The position numbers and the translations under genes are program-made. DNA of 64,000 nucleotides from Limnephilus marmoratus. Lineage: Eukaryota; Arthropoda; Insecta; Trichoptera; Limnephilidae. A model generated the notes under the pieces. The model saw only the letters and a program-made list of their open reading frames with translations, ran no database searches and was not told where the DNA came from. The DNA lies in NCBI GenBank assembly GCA_917880885.1, contig OU862913.1, forward strand, positions 22,701,286 to 22,765,285, in the 5' to 3' direction. Shown here one piece after another: positions 23,346 through 34,512 of the stretch; within the stretch, counting starts at the first letter, position 1, and every line of letters starts with the position of its first letter.

Positions 23346-24654
23346 GGGCCCCGTTGCAGAGCCTTTAGGTTGAGGTTGTAGCTTCTACCTTGGTAGATTG
23401 GCTGCGGCTCGTAGTTGGTGTTGCGCTAGGACAATCAACTTCTTCTTAAATCTCGTCGGAGTAAACATTTTTAGCTCTAATTCCGTGCTTGATGAGTATG
23501 TAGTCCGCTTGTTGATCGTCCACTAGTTTTATTAATAACTGGACAGAGTTTACACTTCGCTGATTGATGATCTATAGTACTATATGTCCCTAACGCGTAT
23601 ACTCGTGGGAGATTCCACGCACTTTTATATGCTCCGAAAGCGAGAATTTCTTCCTTTCAGAATGCGCCATTAAACAGAGCAATTCAACTGCTTAACGATT
23701 CTGCATTGAGCATCGACATCTTCAATGTTACCTATAGCGAGTTCAGTAACTATCTTTTGACATATGTTCAAAAAGTGAAGGCTACTGCCATCTAGCGGCG
23801 TATTTTTGTAGATTCTTGTTTTTGTTGGTACAGATTAAAGATTAGCGACGTAAGGCGACACTAAATTAAATGCTAGACGATAAAGCAGATTTCTCGATTT
23901 CTGCCATGTATCGTACAATGACTGACACAATGGTGTTTTGTTTATTTTGTGTGTATAGGAAAATATTATTATAAATAGCCTGCGTTTCAAGTTAAAATCC
24001 CTCTTAATTCGTGGATCTCCTGTAAACAGCTAGCATTATCTAGCAAGTGGTCGAAGTGACCAAAGTCAGTGTTTTGTCGGGTCGGGAACAAAATTATTGT
24101 AACATGTGCTTGTGAATAAACTAGAAGAATTCCGCCATTGAAGCCAGATGTTTTCCTTGAAGTCCTTCTGCCAAATTACCAATTTATAACAACATACGTC
24201 TCAACATAGTGAAGAAACTGCTCCCTTGGACTTTTTATCTCTTAAATTTTGTAATCTTCTCCGTAATAATTTGGTGTATAACTGTTTTATGGAGAACCTG
24301 AAAAAAAATATATATAATGCATTTTCATTTTGACAAGTGTTTTCTTAAAGAAAGTGGCTGCGCGGCCTTTTTCATAGAACATTTAAATTTGGATTTGAGG
24401 CGAAAATACTTTACCAAACTGAATAATAGTTTTATAATCAAACACACACAAACATCTAGTGCAGATATGTGCTACTTTACTTAGGTACTTGTGTTTTAAA
24501 TTATAAAAGAGAAACCATTTAAGAATTCAATTTTTTATATTTTTTGAGGCAACTTTGACAATGTTTTGTGACTTTGGTAATCATTAAAAAATAATCTTGC
24601 CCAATCTACTTAGAAAAAAAACCTTTGTAATTTAAAAATGCTTTTGTAATTATT

Positions 24655-25011
24655 TTTATTTGAAATTGCTGGTACCCGGCCTGCGTTGCTATGCCATTCA
24701 AAGAAATAAATTGATTCTCCCTGCATGTCCTTTCCCGAGCATCCACCTTCCCTACCTTCCTCCTTCATCGTGTCTTCCCTCTCCGAAAACCCCACCTTCC
24801 CCTGCCTTTCCTCAAATACACACATTTTCATTTACACAAATTTCATAACGCCAGAACTTACCATTATATATATAGCCTATGTTACTCGCTGATAATGTAG
24901 CTTTCTATTGGTGAAAGAATTTTTCGAATCGGTTCAGTAGTTTCGGATCCTATGCAATGCAAACAAACAATAAAATCTTTGCTCTTTATACTATTATTAT
25001 TATTAGAAAGA
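24655..25011 (-). repeat. Helitron-like 3' end fragment
   Basis: The reverse strand ends GGCATAGCAACGCAGGCCGGGTACCAGC, close to the 3' ends of Helitrons 1 and 2. A purine-rich tract precedes it. The adjoining plus-strand block (24870-25011: TTACTCGCTGATAATGTAG, TTGGTGAAAGAATTTTT, ATCGGTTCAGTAGTTTCGG) is a terminal sequence I recognise from widespread insect repeats. It is broken off from any complete element. Confidence 0.5.
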
Positions 25012-25262
25012 CTAGCCGGCATGCGTTGCTATGCTATTTAATAAAGAAATTGCATGTCCTTTCCCATTCGTCCTGTTCCCTTTCGCCACCCCTTCCTCTC
25101 CTGCGTCCCCTTCCCCTATCGCGTTCGCACTCCGCCGCCTCCACCTTCCCTCTCCCCACTCCACTCCTCACCTTCCCACCCCCCTCATGTTTCCCTCCCC
25201 CTTCCCGGGTTCCTCTCCCCTCTCCCGCAAACCCATACCCGTGTTCTCGAGGCTTCGCCAAA
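25012..25262 (-). repeat. Helitron-like 3' end fragment
   Basis: It starts CTAGCCGGCATGCGTTGCTATGC on the plus strand, the inverted form of the Helitron 3' end GCATGCCGGNNCTAG. A C/T-rich tract follows (25060-25230). It is cut by the SINE-B copy that starts near 25260. Confidence 0.55.
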
Positions 25263-25705
25263 AGAAAAAATCCTCAGGGCCTTTGTAATCTTTGCAGATG
25301 CTGTGTGGAGTATCCTTTTAGAGAAAGGAAAGAGAGTAAGTTCTGGGAAAGAAAAAGTTATGATGGGTGAGTAGGAACATGAGGTCACTGTGTCCAGGAG
25401 TGACTTACGTATGAATCAATCCTTCCTACTGCGGTGCAAGGCGACTGATCGAGAGAGTCTGGCTGCATAGGTCTAGCCTAGGACTTCCTCAACCAGTCTC
25501 ACCCGATCCAGCACGCCTTGCAGTAGGTGGGCAAATGCATTCACCGCCAAGACCTAGGCAAACCTTGCCACATTAACCCGGGCTCCCCCGCTAGTTCACC
25601 AACGTAGCGAACCACTTGGGGTGGCCTGTGGCAGGGGTGTTGATTTACTAATAAATGGTTTCCGGGACGGCGGTACTCGTACACGCATCCCAAATTGTGA
25701 CGTCG
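25260..25705 (-). repeat. SINE-B copy 1
   Basis: This is a member of a roughly 450-480 bp repeat present in five long copies in this window. Diagnostic blocks are CCTCAGGGCCTTTG, GATGCTGTGTGGAG, CACTTGGGGTGGCCTGTGGC and AATAAATGGTTTCCGGGACGGCGGTA. I orient it on the minus strand because the other end of complete copies is ATGTAAAAAAA. Non-coding. Confidence 0.65.
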
Positions 25706-26149
25706 TGCTGTAACCGTGAGAATCATGAAAGCACCTATTGGAATAAATATATTATTTTTCTCTCAATATTTAGTGACATAATTTTGCTCGAACCATGTTT
25801 TGAGAACGTTTAATTTGATTTGCAGTATCGTTTGCATATGTAAGATATGTCTCCGACTGTATGTTAATTATCATAATTATTTTATAAGTGTTTTCATAAT
25901 TATTCTAAATTATAATTGTTGTAATTATTATAATTTGTAAGTTATTCACTGCTGTAACGTCCATTGATTGTTGGGCTCGTGTTTATTCAGTCTGTAATCA
26001 ATTCCACCTTTATGATGATTTATTTTTGGTGTATTATGTCATGTTGCGCTATCTTCCTCTTTTTGCCCATCATCAGGGTGTACATGAGCATACGTGTAAT
26101 GAAAGTTGTTTTAATTTTTTAGATTCTTGCATTTTTTTTACATTAGCTC

Positions 26150-26512
26150 CTCACAGGAGGCCCTGAGGATAATATTTCCCCGTAGGACCTATGTCTTAGG
26201 AAAGGAAGGAAAGGAAGTTCTGGGAAGGAAAAGAGTATTAAGGGGGGTTGGGAACCTGGGGGTCAATGTACAGGAGTGACTAACGTATGTAACCGTGGAG
26301 CTAGGCGATGTAAGATGTTCCGAGAGAATCCTGCTGAAGAGGTCAAAAGGTATCCCTCAACCAGTCTCTCCCGATCCAGGCAGCCACGCAGTAGGTGCGC
26401 AGACGTATCCGTCGCCTAAATTCGGACAAACCTCACCCCATGAACCCGGGCACCCCTGCTAAGTCACCAAACGTAGCAAACCACTTGGGGTAAGGGAACG
26501 TACTGTTATGAA
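26150..26512 (-). repeat. SINE-B copy 2
   Basis: It starts TTTTTTTACATTAGCTCC (the inverted A-tail end) and continues through AGGAGGCCCTGAGGA, CAACCAGTCTCTCCCGATCC and CACTTGGGGT, where it is truncated relative to copies 4 and 5. Between copies 1 and 2 (25706-26149) I see only AT-rich DNA. Confidence 0.65.
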
Positions 26513-26814
26513 AATAAGTACGGCGCATATTATTTTATTATTGTCTAAGGGTTTTTTTTTAACAACCATAGGTACTTTGGGCGCAACAGGTGGGTAGAAA
26601 GGATTTCCGTTTTGGGCGGATTGCACTTTCCGGTGGGGTCTCTAGGGCAAGGGATCTTACCGGGACGTGACATCGCCATGTTTAAGTTTTTAAAATTTAA
26701 AATATCTACTAAAACCTAATCTAACCTAACCTAACAAAAAATGGGACAAAAATAATACAGACATCTAGTAATTGTAAGGATAATAAATTACTGTTCAAAA
26801 ATAATAAAATGCAA

Positions 26815-27170
26815 AATGATAAAACTATACTAACAGACAGAACAATTAGTCATAATAGACCTGATGTAGTTTTACATGACAAAATTAAAAAAAATAACTT
26901 ATATCATTGATGTAGCTATTCCAAATTCCTGTAATATTCAAAAATCTGTTTATGAAAAAATAAGAAAATATACAGATTTAGGAAATGAAATTAAAAGAAT
27001 TTGGCATTCTCAGACTATAAAAATATTACCATTTGTTATTTCGGCTACTGGCATTAAACCTAGGTCTCTCATTCAAAATTTAGGCTTATTAGATTTGTCA
27101 AAGAATTTATACATAAAAATGCAAAAATTAGTCATTTTAATTTTATGTAGGATTACAAACGATTTTTAAA
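26815..27170 (+). pseudogene. restriction-enzyme-like endonuclease domain of an R2-like non-LTR element (fragment)
   Basis: One frame gives SHNRPDVVLHDKIKK. After a one-base shift the next frame gives ITYIIDVAIPNSCNIQK, then EKIRKYTDLGNEIKRIW, KILPFVISATGIKPRSL and YIKMQKLVILILCRI. The RPD...D order followed by a hydrophobic strand ending IDVAIPN is the nuclease core (PD-D/ExK type) found C-terminal to RT in R2/NeSL-type elements. The RT itself is absent. A frameshift and truncation make it a relic. A related fragment is at 48500-48730 (minus). Confidence 0.7.
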
Positions 27171-27367
27171 ATATTTATATTGAGGGATCAGTAGGATTTA
27201 TAGGTCAAATTAGGAATTCCACAGAGCCGAACCCTCTGATATGAAAATATCTGGAGTCGGCGAATTATTTTCCCATTTGGTCTCTGGTAGGTTGACATTT
27301 TGTTCTTGTAATGTTTTGTATTTATAATACTTATATAGTGCAATTGCATAGCGTGGATTGACTAGAT

Positions 27368-28441
27368 CCGTGGTCGTCAAACTGCGGCCCGCGGCGCATA
27401 TTTGTGCGGCCCGCACAAATATTTGACGCTTTCTAAAAAGAAAAAAAAAAAAAAAATTTCATGCACAATTAATCCAACTTTTTCTTCAAATATTTTACGT
27501 GCCTTAAGATTTTAAAACGTCGATTTTAATTGATTAACATTTGATTTTAAAACACTCAGCTGGTTTTTGATCACATCCTAATTCGATTATAAACGCGCGT
27601 AATGTACTTCATAGGTTATCAACGTGGGCGTTAACGCCCCCTTATGGGCGTTTGAGACTTTCAGGGGGTAGTAGAAGACCCAGAGGAAATTATATAGCAT
27701 TGAGATGGCACAGTGAAGGCATATGGTCAGGTAAAATATATGGCCTAAAAAAGACCAAAAAAACATTCTAATCACGTACTAATAAAGCAATGTAAACTTT
27801 AATATTGGTTAATTTTTGTTATGTGTGTTTTGTAATCCGCCTCGACACAGGTATATCCTAGTGAAATAGGCATCGAAAAACCTAATATAAACATACTTTT
27901 TTATTTAGATAAATTATTGCTTCATATCACTGTTTGTTTTTTTCTAAGTACTATAATAAAATATATTTAACTATAATATTACCCACGCACAGGCTGCGCC
28001 TTAGTGGGTTCCCATTATTTTTATTATATCTAAACTATGTAACTATAAAATGTATAATTGGGAAAAAAAAAGAATTGAAAAAAAAAACGTAAATAAAAAA
28101 TCTTTTTTTTTCATGTGTGCGAAAATTCACACATTTTGGTAGTTCGGTAAGTGGATAAAAATTGAACTAGGTAATAGATCCCATTACAGATCTACCTATT
28201 TCTTTCTATCATTATCATCTTACGTGTATTATTATTTTTATTAAGAATTGATACTATATCATGAATACAAGAAGGAAGGAGGTAGCAACCTGGTACTTAA
28301 TTACTAAAGAATTGCTTTTTAACTTGCTAAACAAAAAAGTACAACATCAACCCCCCCCCCCCCCGCCGACAATTCATATTGTGCGGCCCGCGGTGATACT
28401 GTCCTATGTGGCCCTTGACCAGAAAAGTGTGACGACCGCTG
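27368..28441. mobile_element. hAT element B (non-autonomous) with exact 8-bp target duplication GACTAGAT
   Basis: The left end is CCGTGGTCGTCAAACTGCGG. The right end read inward is CAGCGGTCGTCACACTTTTC. GACTAGAT occurs at 27360-27367 and 28442-28449. The interior is non-coding with poly-A and poly-C tracts and shares ends and blocks with hAT element A. The uninterrupted target sequence survives near 48110 in the other copy of the host repeat. Confidence 0.85.
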
Positions 28442-29466
28442 GACTAGATGATCATTTGGGGAAGTGTGTGAAAGGGTTTAGTTTTTTCTGTGGGAAAACT
28501 TTAACCCGGACATTTAAATCTAGTGCGTATAAAAGGGTTAGGTTAAGTTAGGTGAGGTTAGGTTTTAGTAGATATTTTGTTGGAGGATGTTTTGTCTTTG
28601 GGATATTATTTCGAGAGATATTTTGATGGAGTTTATTGTGTCGGAGATATTTTGTCGCAGGATGAAAATGAGCGGTACCAAATTAATAAAAAACAAGTAA
28701 AAGCGTTAACTGAATTGAACTTTCAAAATTTTATCGGTAAGTTATAGTTGACTTAGTATTAAAGAATTTACCACAAACACTTATATAAATCTCCATGGAC
28801 ACTAAAAAAATAAGCAAAACGCTTTTTGCATCGAATCCATGGACATATGAATATATCTGGACATGTCCTAAGTGATAAAAGCGTATTATTTCTCCCTTAC
28901 GATACCGGTTCCATGGAGCCGGCTGGGCTTACGAGAGCCTCGATTAAATCTAAAGATGTGACGTCATCATTCTTGTCCTGACCAGCGCCGAGCTCACATC
29001 GTACATTTTACGAAATAACACGGCAAAAATGAGAGCTTGTGCTATACATGCTATACGCTAAAATATGTGGACATACCGAATGTGGGCGGTTCTACATAAG
29101 CTCGTCGCTGGTTACAGGGGTAAGTAAATTATGAAACATTTGTAAAAGTGTCTTAACTAAATACGGCAACAAAATATTCCTCTGTGAAAATCGGCGAACT
29201 TTACTTTGCCGCATTTGAACTTCGCAAATATGTTAATAACGTGGCGAGCAATTTGCGCTCCCATGTAAAAAAGTCTATTCTTTCTAAAGCAGATTTTGCT
29301 TTTAAGAACTAAATGGTGATATTCTAATGCGAGATGCCTATATACTGTCAGATTGATTTTTTAACGAATCACAGTCATCTTTCCCCTCTTCGCCCCCCAT
29401 AGTTTGGTTTTACCCCTCATCTGTATCTCTTCTCGTCTATTCAATTTGGTTGTATATGATCCAATC

Positions 29467-29586
29467 CTAACAACCACTTCCTCGCAAATAGAGCAGTGGA
29501 TGTATGGAACAAACTTCCACCACACGTCTTCGATGCTACTAATATAAAGAAATTTAATTTTGTATTAGATTCTAATTTTTTACATC
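29467..29586 (+). pseudogene. C-terminal tail of a non-LTR ORF2 (fragment)
   Basis: An open frame encodes NNHFLANRAVDVWNKLPPHV followed by KKFNFVLDSNF. This is the standard closing segment of jockey/CR1 ORF2 proteins (R.v..WN.LP..v......FK..LD). It is joined directly to SINE-B copy 3. From 28581 to 29400 I see no gene. Confidence 0.6.
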
Positions 29587-30022
29587 AGTTCCACACAGGC
29601 CCCGAGGAAAATAATTCCTCTCAAGGCCCTTGTCATCTTTGGGGGTGCTGTTTGGAGGGTCTTTTTTAGGAAATGAAGAAGAGGAAGTAAAAGGGGGGTA
29701 GGAATCTGGGGACCAGTGTGTCCAGGACTAACGTACTTATGAATCCATCCCACCAACTGCGGTGCAAGGCGATGTTCCGAGAGAGTATCGCTGGAGAATT
29801 CAAGGGAACTCCTCAACCATTCTCTCTCGATCGGCCTGCCACACAGCTGGCTGGTAGACGCATCAGCCGCTACGACCCGGACAAACCTCACCCCATAAAC
29901 CCGGGCAACCCTGCTAAGTCATCAAACGTAGCGAACTACTTGGGGTGACCTTTGGCATAGGTGTTGGATAATTAATAAATGGTTCCCGGAGCGGCGGTAC
30001 CCATACCCAGCTTTCAATTTAG
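29577..30022 (-). repeat. SINE-B copy 3
   Basis: It runs from TTTTTTACATCAGTTCCACACAGG through CTGCGGTGCAAGGCGATG and CACCCCATAAACCCGGGC to AATAAATGGTTCCCGGAGCGGCGGTACCC. It is nearly full length and non-coding. The A-tail end touches the non-LTR tail fragment. Confidence 0.7.
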
Positions 30023-30119
30023 GAGAGATAAAGCGATTGACTGTCACACTGACATAAATTCTTCCCTTTACCATTTTGCCAAAATATAGCATCACCACTG
30101 CCATCCTACAAATAATTCA

Positions 30120-30610
30120 ACACTCGTCACACACCAACACTAAACCAGCCTTTAATTCCGATATACACCAGCACAAAACACGATCACAAAATCAAATACA
30201 CCTATCGTCATCTACTCACATAACTAAATTAGGCATTAACTCCTTACAATACATCGCATATATGCAATACAACGCATTACCTAATGTCCTAAAACTACCA
30301 GAATCAAACAAAAAAATATTGGCAAAGGCTCTAAAAGGATATTTTCTCAGCAACTTTATTAACCAGTGACGAATTTAGCTGTCTTCCTTTGTAACTCTTG
30401 TATATTCTTCAATTACCTGTATCAAGTGTGTCTAGTCCATTTAAAAATCTATGTATTGTTCATTGATTTCCGTGTTCTTATGTAAAAATAATTTTCCTAT
30501 AAGTGTATTATGTTGTCCTTCCGGAAATGAATTTTATTAAACTCATTGGGAGTAATGTATTATACATTTTATGTAATAATTTTGTAATATATTATCTCTA
30601 ATAAATAAAT
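30120..30610 (+). pseudogene. 3' end of a CR1-type non-LTR element
   Basis: The open frame to the stop at 30369 ends SLQYIAYMQYNALPNVLKLP followed by AKALKGYFLSNFI, the typical C-terminus (y...k.yN.LP..i.......F...LK.yL). It is preceded by HKTRSQNQIHL. About 240 nt of 3' UTR follows and ends in an AATAAATAAA tail (30598-30625). From 30625 to 31150 I see no gene. Confidence 0.6.
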
Positions 30611-31149
30611 AAAAATAAATAAGTAAAATAAATAAGAAATAAGCCCCTCAGCAAAACGAACAACAATAAATGGAGTCTAAAGGATTCTGGATTATGTGAA
30701 AGTAGAACACGAACACAATATATTGAAGAATGCAGAATAATATCCCCTTCACCCACGGAAAAATAATTGATAGACCAGCCCAACAAGGAAAAGGTAACAA
30801 ACCATGCGGGACACCGTCTGCCTTTCTGTGATTTGTGAATAAATGTATCTGATAGTTCACAGGCAACTTGTAACGTTTTAATTTTTTTTATCAAAAGAAA
30901 AAGGTATACAATATTACAGGAAATCAAATAAAATAAAATATTACAGAGAAAAGAAAAGTCCCAATAAAAAGTAGTTTGTCAATGGGTGCTTTTACTTTAA
31001 AGTTTAAAAAATAAAACTTATTATGAAGTTAGACATTTTGTTTTGTGTTAGTGTCTAATACAAACTATTTCTTACGATGCGCCAATTTTTCAATATAATA
31101 TTTATGTTTTTACATTATTTGTACATTTTTTAATTTTAGCAGGTAACAT

Positions 31150-31730
31150 ATTTAAGTAGATATCACGTAGTCCAGCGTTCTTTGCCATATTAAGTGCTTA
31201 GGTACGATTAGTCCTTCATTTAACGTAAATCGAGTATTGTAAGTGTGGTCCAGTCTATTTATGTATATAGGGCTATTCATATGCTGAAAAATACTTTTAT
31301 GCCACAGAATTGCTCTTACTGAGAGAATTTTGAGATTCTGGTAAAAGTACGGAATGTATTGCCTTTGTTCGTATAAACTTTTTGAGCTAGTAATTTAACT
31401 AATGAATTTTGAACTGATTGAATATGGTTTACATTTGTCTTACACGAAAGTCCCCAAGCTGTAATTCTGTATCTTATAATAGATTCAGCTAGCGATAAAT
31501 AAATTATTAGAAGTGTGCATATTGGAACTAGAATTTAAGTTTATATAATCTGCTGACAATAGATCTCAGACGTTCAAAGACTTTATTTATTTGTAAATCC
31601 CATTTGAAAAAGCAGTCAATAATTACACCTAAATAAACATATTCTTTAACCAGTTCAATATTTTCACATGTACACAATGCAGGGATACCAACATGTAAGA
31701 TTATGTGTGATGGATGTGTGTTGTATTATT
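31150..31730 (-). pseudogene. decayed C-terminal region of a non-LTR ORF2
   Basis: The minus strand gives ELVKEYVYLGVIIDCFFKWDLQ, the YLG...D..l.W block that follows RT in jockey/CR1 proteins, then RLRSIVSRLYKL. Several stops and shifts follow. Later words (TELQLGDFRVRQ region) are only readable by switching frames. From 31740 to 32340 I see no gene apart from a short SINE-B relic at about 32080-32190. Confidence 0.55.
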
Positions 31731-32339
31731 TATATTGGTAAAGGGTAAAGGTAAGATAGCATGATAATTGCAACCTATATTCCAATTCAAAAATTAAATG
31801 AAAGATTATAATTAAAGAATATAAATTTATTAATGAAACACATGTTACAAATAGAAATTTCAGTTTGAATGAAAAATCTCAGGGCGTGGAAGATGTCTGA
31901 AGAAATCACCTTCCGTCAAATACTATAATACATATTTAATTGAAATAATTTATTGTGGATAAAGAGATGATTATAAAATTGGGCACCTGTGCTGTTTGAA
32001 TTCTACATTACAGCCAAGTAGTATGTTTAAACAAATGTAAACCAATGAATTCAAAAGCTAAAATAAAATTATGGAGCACCCCTAACAAGTCCCAAATGTA
32101 ACGAAACACTTGGGGTGACCGCAGAGGTGTAGAAGTGAAACCTAAGGTCCTCAGGGAGGATGTAAAAAATAATCTATTCTTACCAAACAAAAAAATACGA
32201 AATTACAGCCTCATTTTAGAAATGTTCCTAATCGACTCCCTTTCTATCGACCCCTTCCCCACTAATTACCCATTTCTTCCCCACTAGTTACTAGTTACCC
32301 TTCCAGCCCCACTTTAACCCTTAATATATTGTTATTATA

Positions 32340-32900
32340 CATTTTTTTTATTTTTTATTTTTTATTTAGTAACTATATAATATTTTTTACATTTTTATAT
32401 GAAACATGTTAGTTAGATGTATATATAAAATAGAAAATATATTCGTAGTCCTCCTCACTAGGAAATCCTGTGCTGAGGGGGACTATGCTTTGGATAAGTT
32501 TTTCAGCGACTTCTATGGTTTAACTTCATTGTTTGGATAAGGTTTTCCAGAAACTTCTATGATGTTTTAAGTATACTAGTAAGGTCATTTTCCGATAGTT
32601 CCTTCAGCCAACATTTAATGTCCTTAATGTAGCTATTTTTTGTTTTAATTTGTTTGATACTAAGTGGGAGTTTGTTATATAACTTTACTGCTGAAGTAAT
32701 GAAATGAAGAGTTACACTTTGGTATATTAAGTATGTCTGTTTGTTTGGCTCTGGTTTTATGAGCATGTGAGGTGTCTGCCTCCGAGTCGTTTTTGTGGTG
32801 ATGTACTAGAATGTTTTTGGCATAGATTTTCTGGACGCTTGGAACATCAAACTGCTTAAAAATTTCTGTGGTTGACATCCTTATGGGGACCTTTAGAATG
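32340..32900 (-). pseudogene. 3' end of a CR1-type non-LTR element
   Basis: The minus strand in two overlapping frames encodes the closing segment (YAKNILVHHHKNDSEADTSH, then FITSAVKLYNKLPLSIKQI and YIKDIKCWLKELSE, stop at 32557). The 3' UTR contains the CCTCCTCAC..GCTGAGG motif also present near 47345 and 57275. An AAATAA tail lies at 32340-32370. Confidence 0.6.
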
Positions 32901-33117
32901 GTCTTTATGATGCAATTCTGAGTTATCTTAAGTTGTTCCCATAACTTTGTAAAAACTCGGCTGTGCTGACAATGGTCGGGATTAAAAAATGTAATGGCTT
33001 AGCTGTAATTCTGTGTGTCATTTCGTTGGTAAAAGCAGGTGTGATTTAATTGTGTGTGGTTGTATATGGCTTGTATTTTGTCTTTGTTTTAATTTTTACG
33101 GTATGATTTATTTTTTC

Positions 33118-33303
33118 TTAAAAAAAATCATTGTCGGGCCATACGGTCTCTTCAATCCAATTGATATAGGGAGATACTCTTGTGTAGATGGCAGGCATAT
33201 TGGGCTCTCCGCAGATCTTGCCGTAAGACGTAATTCCGAAGACCAGATAAGTGCATTCTATCCTATCGTTATTGTAAATCTGTAATGGACCGCCGGAATC
33301 TCC
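33118..33303 (-). CDS. serine protease, last exon (catalytic Ser, stop)
   Basis: The acceptor TTGTTTTCAG ends at 33304. The exon starts in phase 0 with GDSGGPLQ, containing the catalytic Ser195 and oxyanion Gly193. It continues with [12 protein letters not shown] and [19 protein letters not shown], and ends at TAA 33118-33120 after 61 residues. The pattern is that of the last exon of S1-family (chymotrypsin-fold) proteases. The SYG..CG..N.PAIYTRV stretch forms the S1 pocket wall, where the usual Gly226 reads Ala. An AATAAA signal lies 5 nt past the stop (33107-33112 on the plus strand as TTTATT). The preceding intron to 46866 is 13.6 kb and full of mobile DNA. Confidence 0.85.
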   Translation of the reverse strand, partial: GDSGGPLQIYNNDRIECTYLVFGITSYGKICGEPNMPAIYTRVSPYINWIEETVWPDNDFF

Positions 33304-33368
33304 CTGAAAACAAAAAGCAATGTCAAATGTTTGTAACAATTATTACAAGTAATAATTATTAATTAAAC

Positions 33369-33501
33369 AAAATTCAATCGAAAATCTGGAAACAGAAAAA
33401 TCAGAAAAAGATATTGACACCTCTGGGACATGAACCCAGGGACTCCTGGGCTCTGGGTTTTTTTAATGATTTTTCTGTTTCCTGATTTTCGTTCGAGTTT
33501 G
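33369..33501. repeat. short foldback with ~34-bp arms
   Basis: The arm ATTCAATCGAAAATCTGG.. (33369-33402) is complementary, with two or three mismatches, to ..GATTTTCGTTCGAGTTT (33469-33501). The loop includes a CCCAGGGACTCCTGGGCTCTGGG mini-palindrome and, on the reverse strand, GGGTTCATGTCCC, which resembles a tRNA-type B box. Confidence 0.6.
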
Positions 33502-33546
33502 GCTTATATTGTCTTCATTTAATTATATATTACAATTTGAGGTTTT

Positions 33547-33801
33547 ACTCATAAAGTTAAAATAAAGTGAGGCAGGCAATGTCTATGGAGCTTCATCGAC
33601 AGTCATCCAGAGGAAGACCGAAGAACTCCTGGATGACTCAATGCGCCAAAATTCTTCAGAAAAACGGCTTGGATGAAGGCGATACCCAGAACAGGAGAAA
33701 TTACAACCTGAGAACGAGAAGAGCCGACCCCAACAGCCTACCTAGGCAATGAGTTGGGACAGCGCAAGGAAGAAGAAGAAGACTCATAAAGTTAAAATAA
33801 A
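33547..33801 (+). mobile_element. 5'-truncated RTE insertion with a 20-bp target duplication
   Basis: The 215-bp insert (33567-33781) encodes only the RTE C-terminal end (RQAMSMELHRQSSRGRPKNS and a basic tail) and ends in GAAGAAGAAGAAG. The sequence ACTCATAAAGTTAAAATAAA flanks it exactly at 33547-33566 and 33782-33801. It is the same family as the RTE at 1568-9280, and shows how short such dead-on-arrival copies can be. Confidence 0.85.
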
Positions 33802-33819
33802 AATAAAATAATAATTATT

Positions 33820-34230
33820 ACAAAGGGTAACAATTATTATAAGCAATAATTATCAGCCTGAAACACTCATTTACATTGAAAAATCTTCCGAGAAAAGATA
33901 CTTGCCGACAAAGTATGTCTGCATTTATTGGGGAAATACTTAAACTTGTCAAATATTAATTATTATTTTTTAATTTATAAACTAACGTTTAGACAAGATT
34001 TTTTATGCATAGCACCAATGCAGACATAATTTGTCTCGACGCCACCTAGCGGGAGATTAGCACTTACAATGCCTTTCCCGTATAAAAATAAAGTCAGCCT
34101 GAAATACTCATTTACATTGAAAAATCTTCCGAGAAAAGATACTTGCCGCCAACGGGACTTGAACCCGTGTCCTTCTGATTGCCGGTTGGATGTTCTGACC
34201 ACTGAGCTATGGGGGCTTATCAAATACCCG
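33820..34230 (-). mobile_element. SINE-C: tRNA-derived SINE copy
   Basis: The minus strand from about 34219 has a tRNA-like head: GCCCCCATAGCTCAGTGG (A-box region), then CGGGTTCAAGTCCCG (B box and T arm). The acceptor strands pair with one mismatch but the anticodon stem is degenerate, so it is not a functional tRNA. The body contains AAGTATCTTTTCTCGGAAG twice (near 33895 and 34135). A headless, inverted relative occupies about 34300-34480 (AATCTCCCACTAGGTGGC; ATGCATAGCAC). Confidence 0.6.
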
Positions 34231-34512
34231 CCAAATAATTCATACTAGTGTTTCATTCACCAATTACTGCTTATTACATTTTTCCACCTGCAAACAACCA
34301 ACTTTATTTTGTATGAGAAAGGCATTGTATATATATATGGGCTAAATCTCCCACTAGGTGGCTTTGAGACAAATTATGTCAACATTTTTTGGTGAAATAC
34401 TTTAACTCGTCAAATATTAATTATTATTTTTAATTGATAAACTAATGCTTAAGACAAGATTTTTATGCATAGCACAAAGGGTAACAATTATTTTAAGTAA
34501 TAATTATTATTT

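Larger units (their letters stand above)
26690..28580 (+). mobile_element. R2-like retroelement unit flanked by inverted TTAGG-like repeats and interrupted by a hAT
   Basis: The unit contains an endonuclease fragment (26815-27170), a 3' region (27170-27367 and 28442-28535) and the inserted hAT B. At the edges, AAAATATCTACTAAAACC plus CTAACCTAACC (26697-26735) is mirrored by GTTAGGTTAAGTTAGG plus GGTTTTAGTAGATATTTT (28537-28580). A second copy of the interior, without the hAT, lies at 48000-48730 on the minus strand. Confidence 0.6.

Noticed and set aside
34146..34219. A tRNA gene on the minus strand
   Set aside because: A and B boxes and a T arm are present, but the anticodon stem does not pair and the acceptor has a mismatch. 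The sequence continues into a SINE body.
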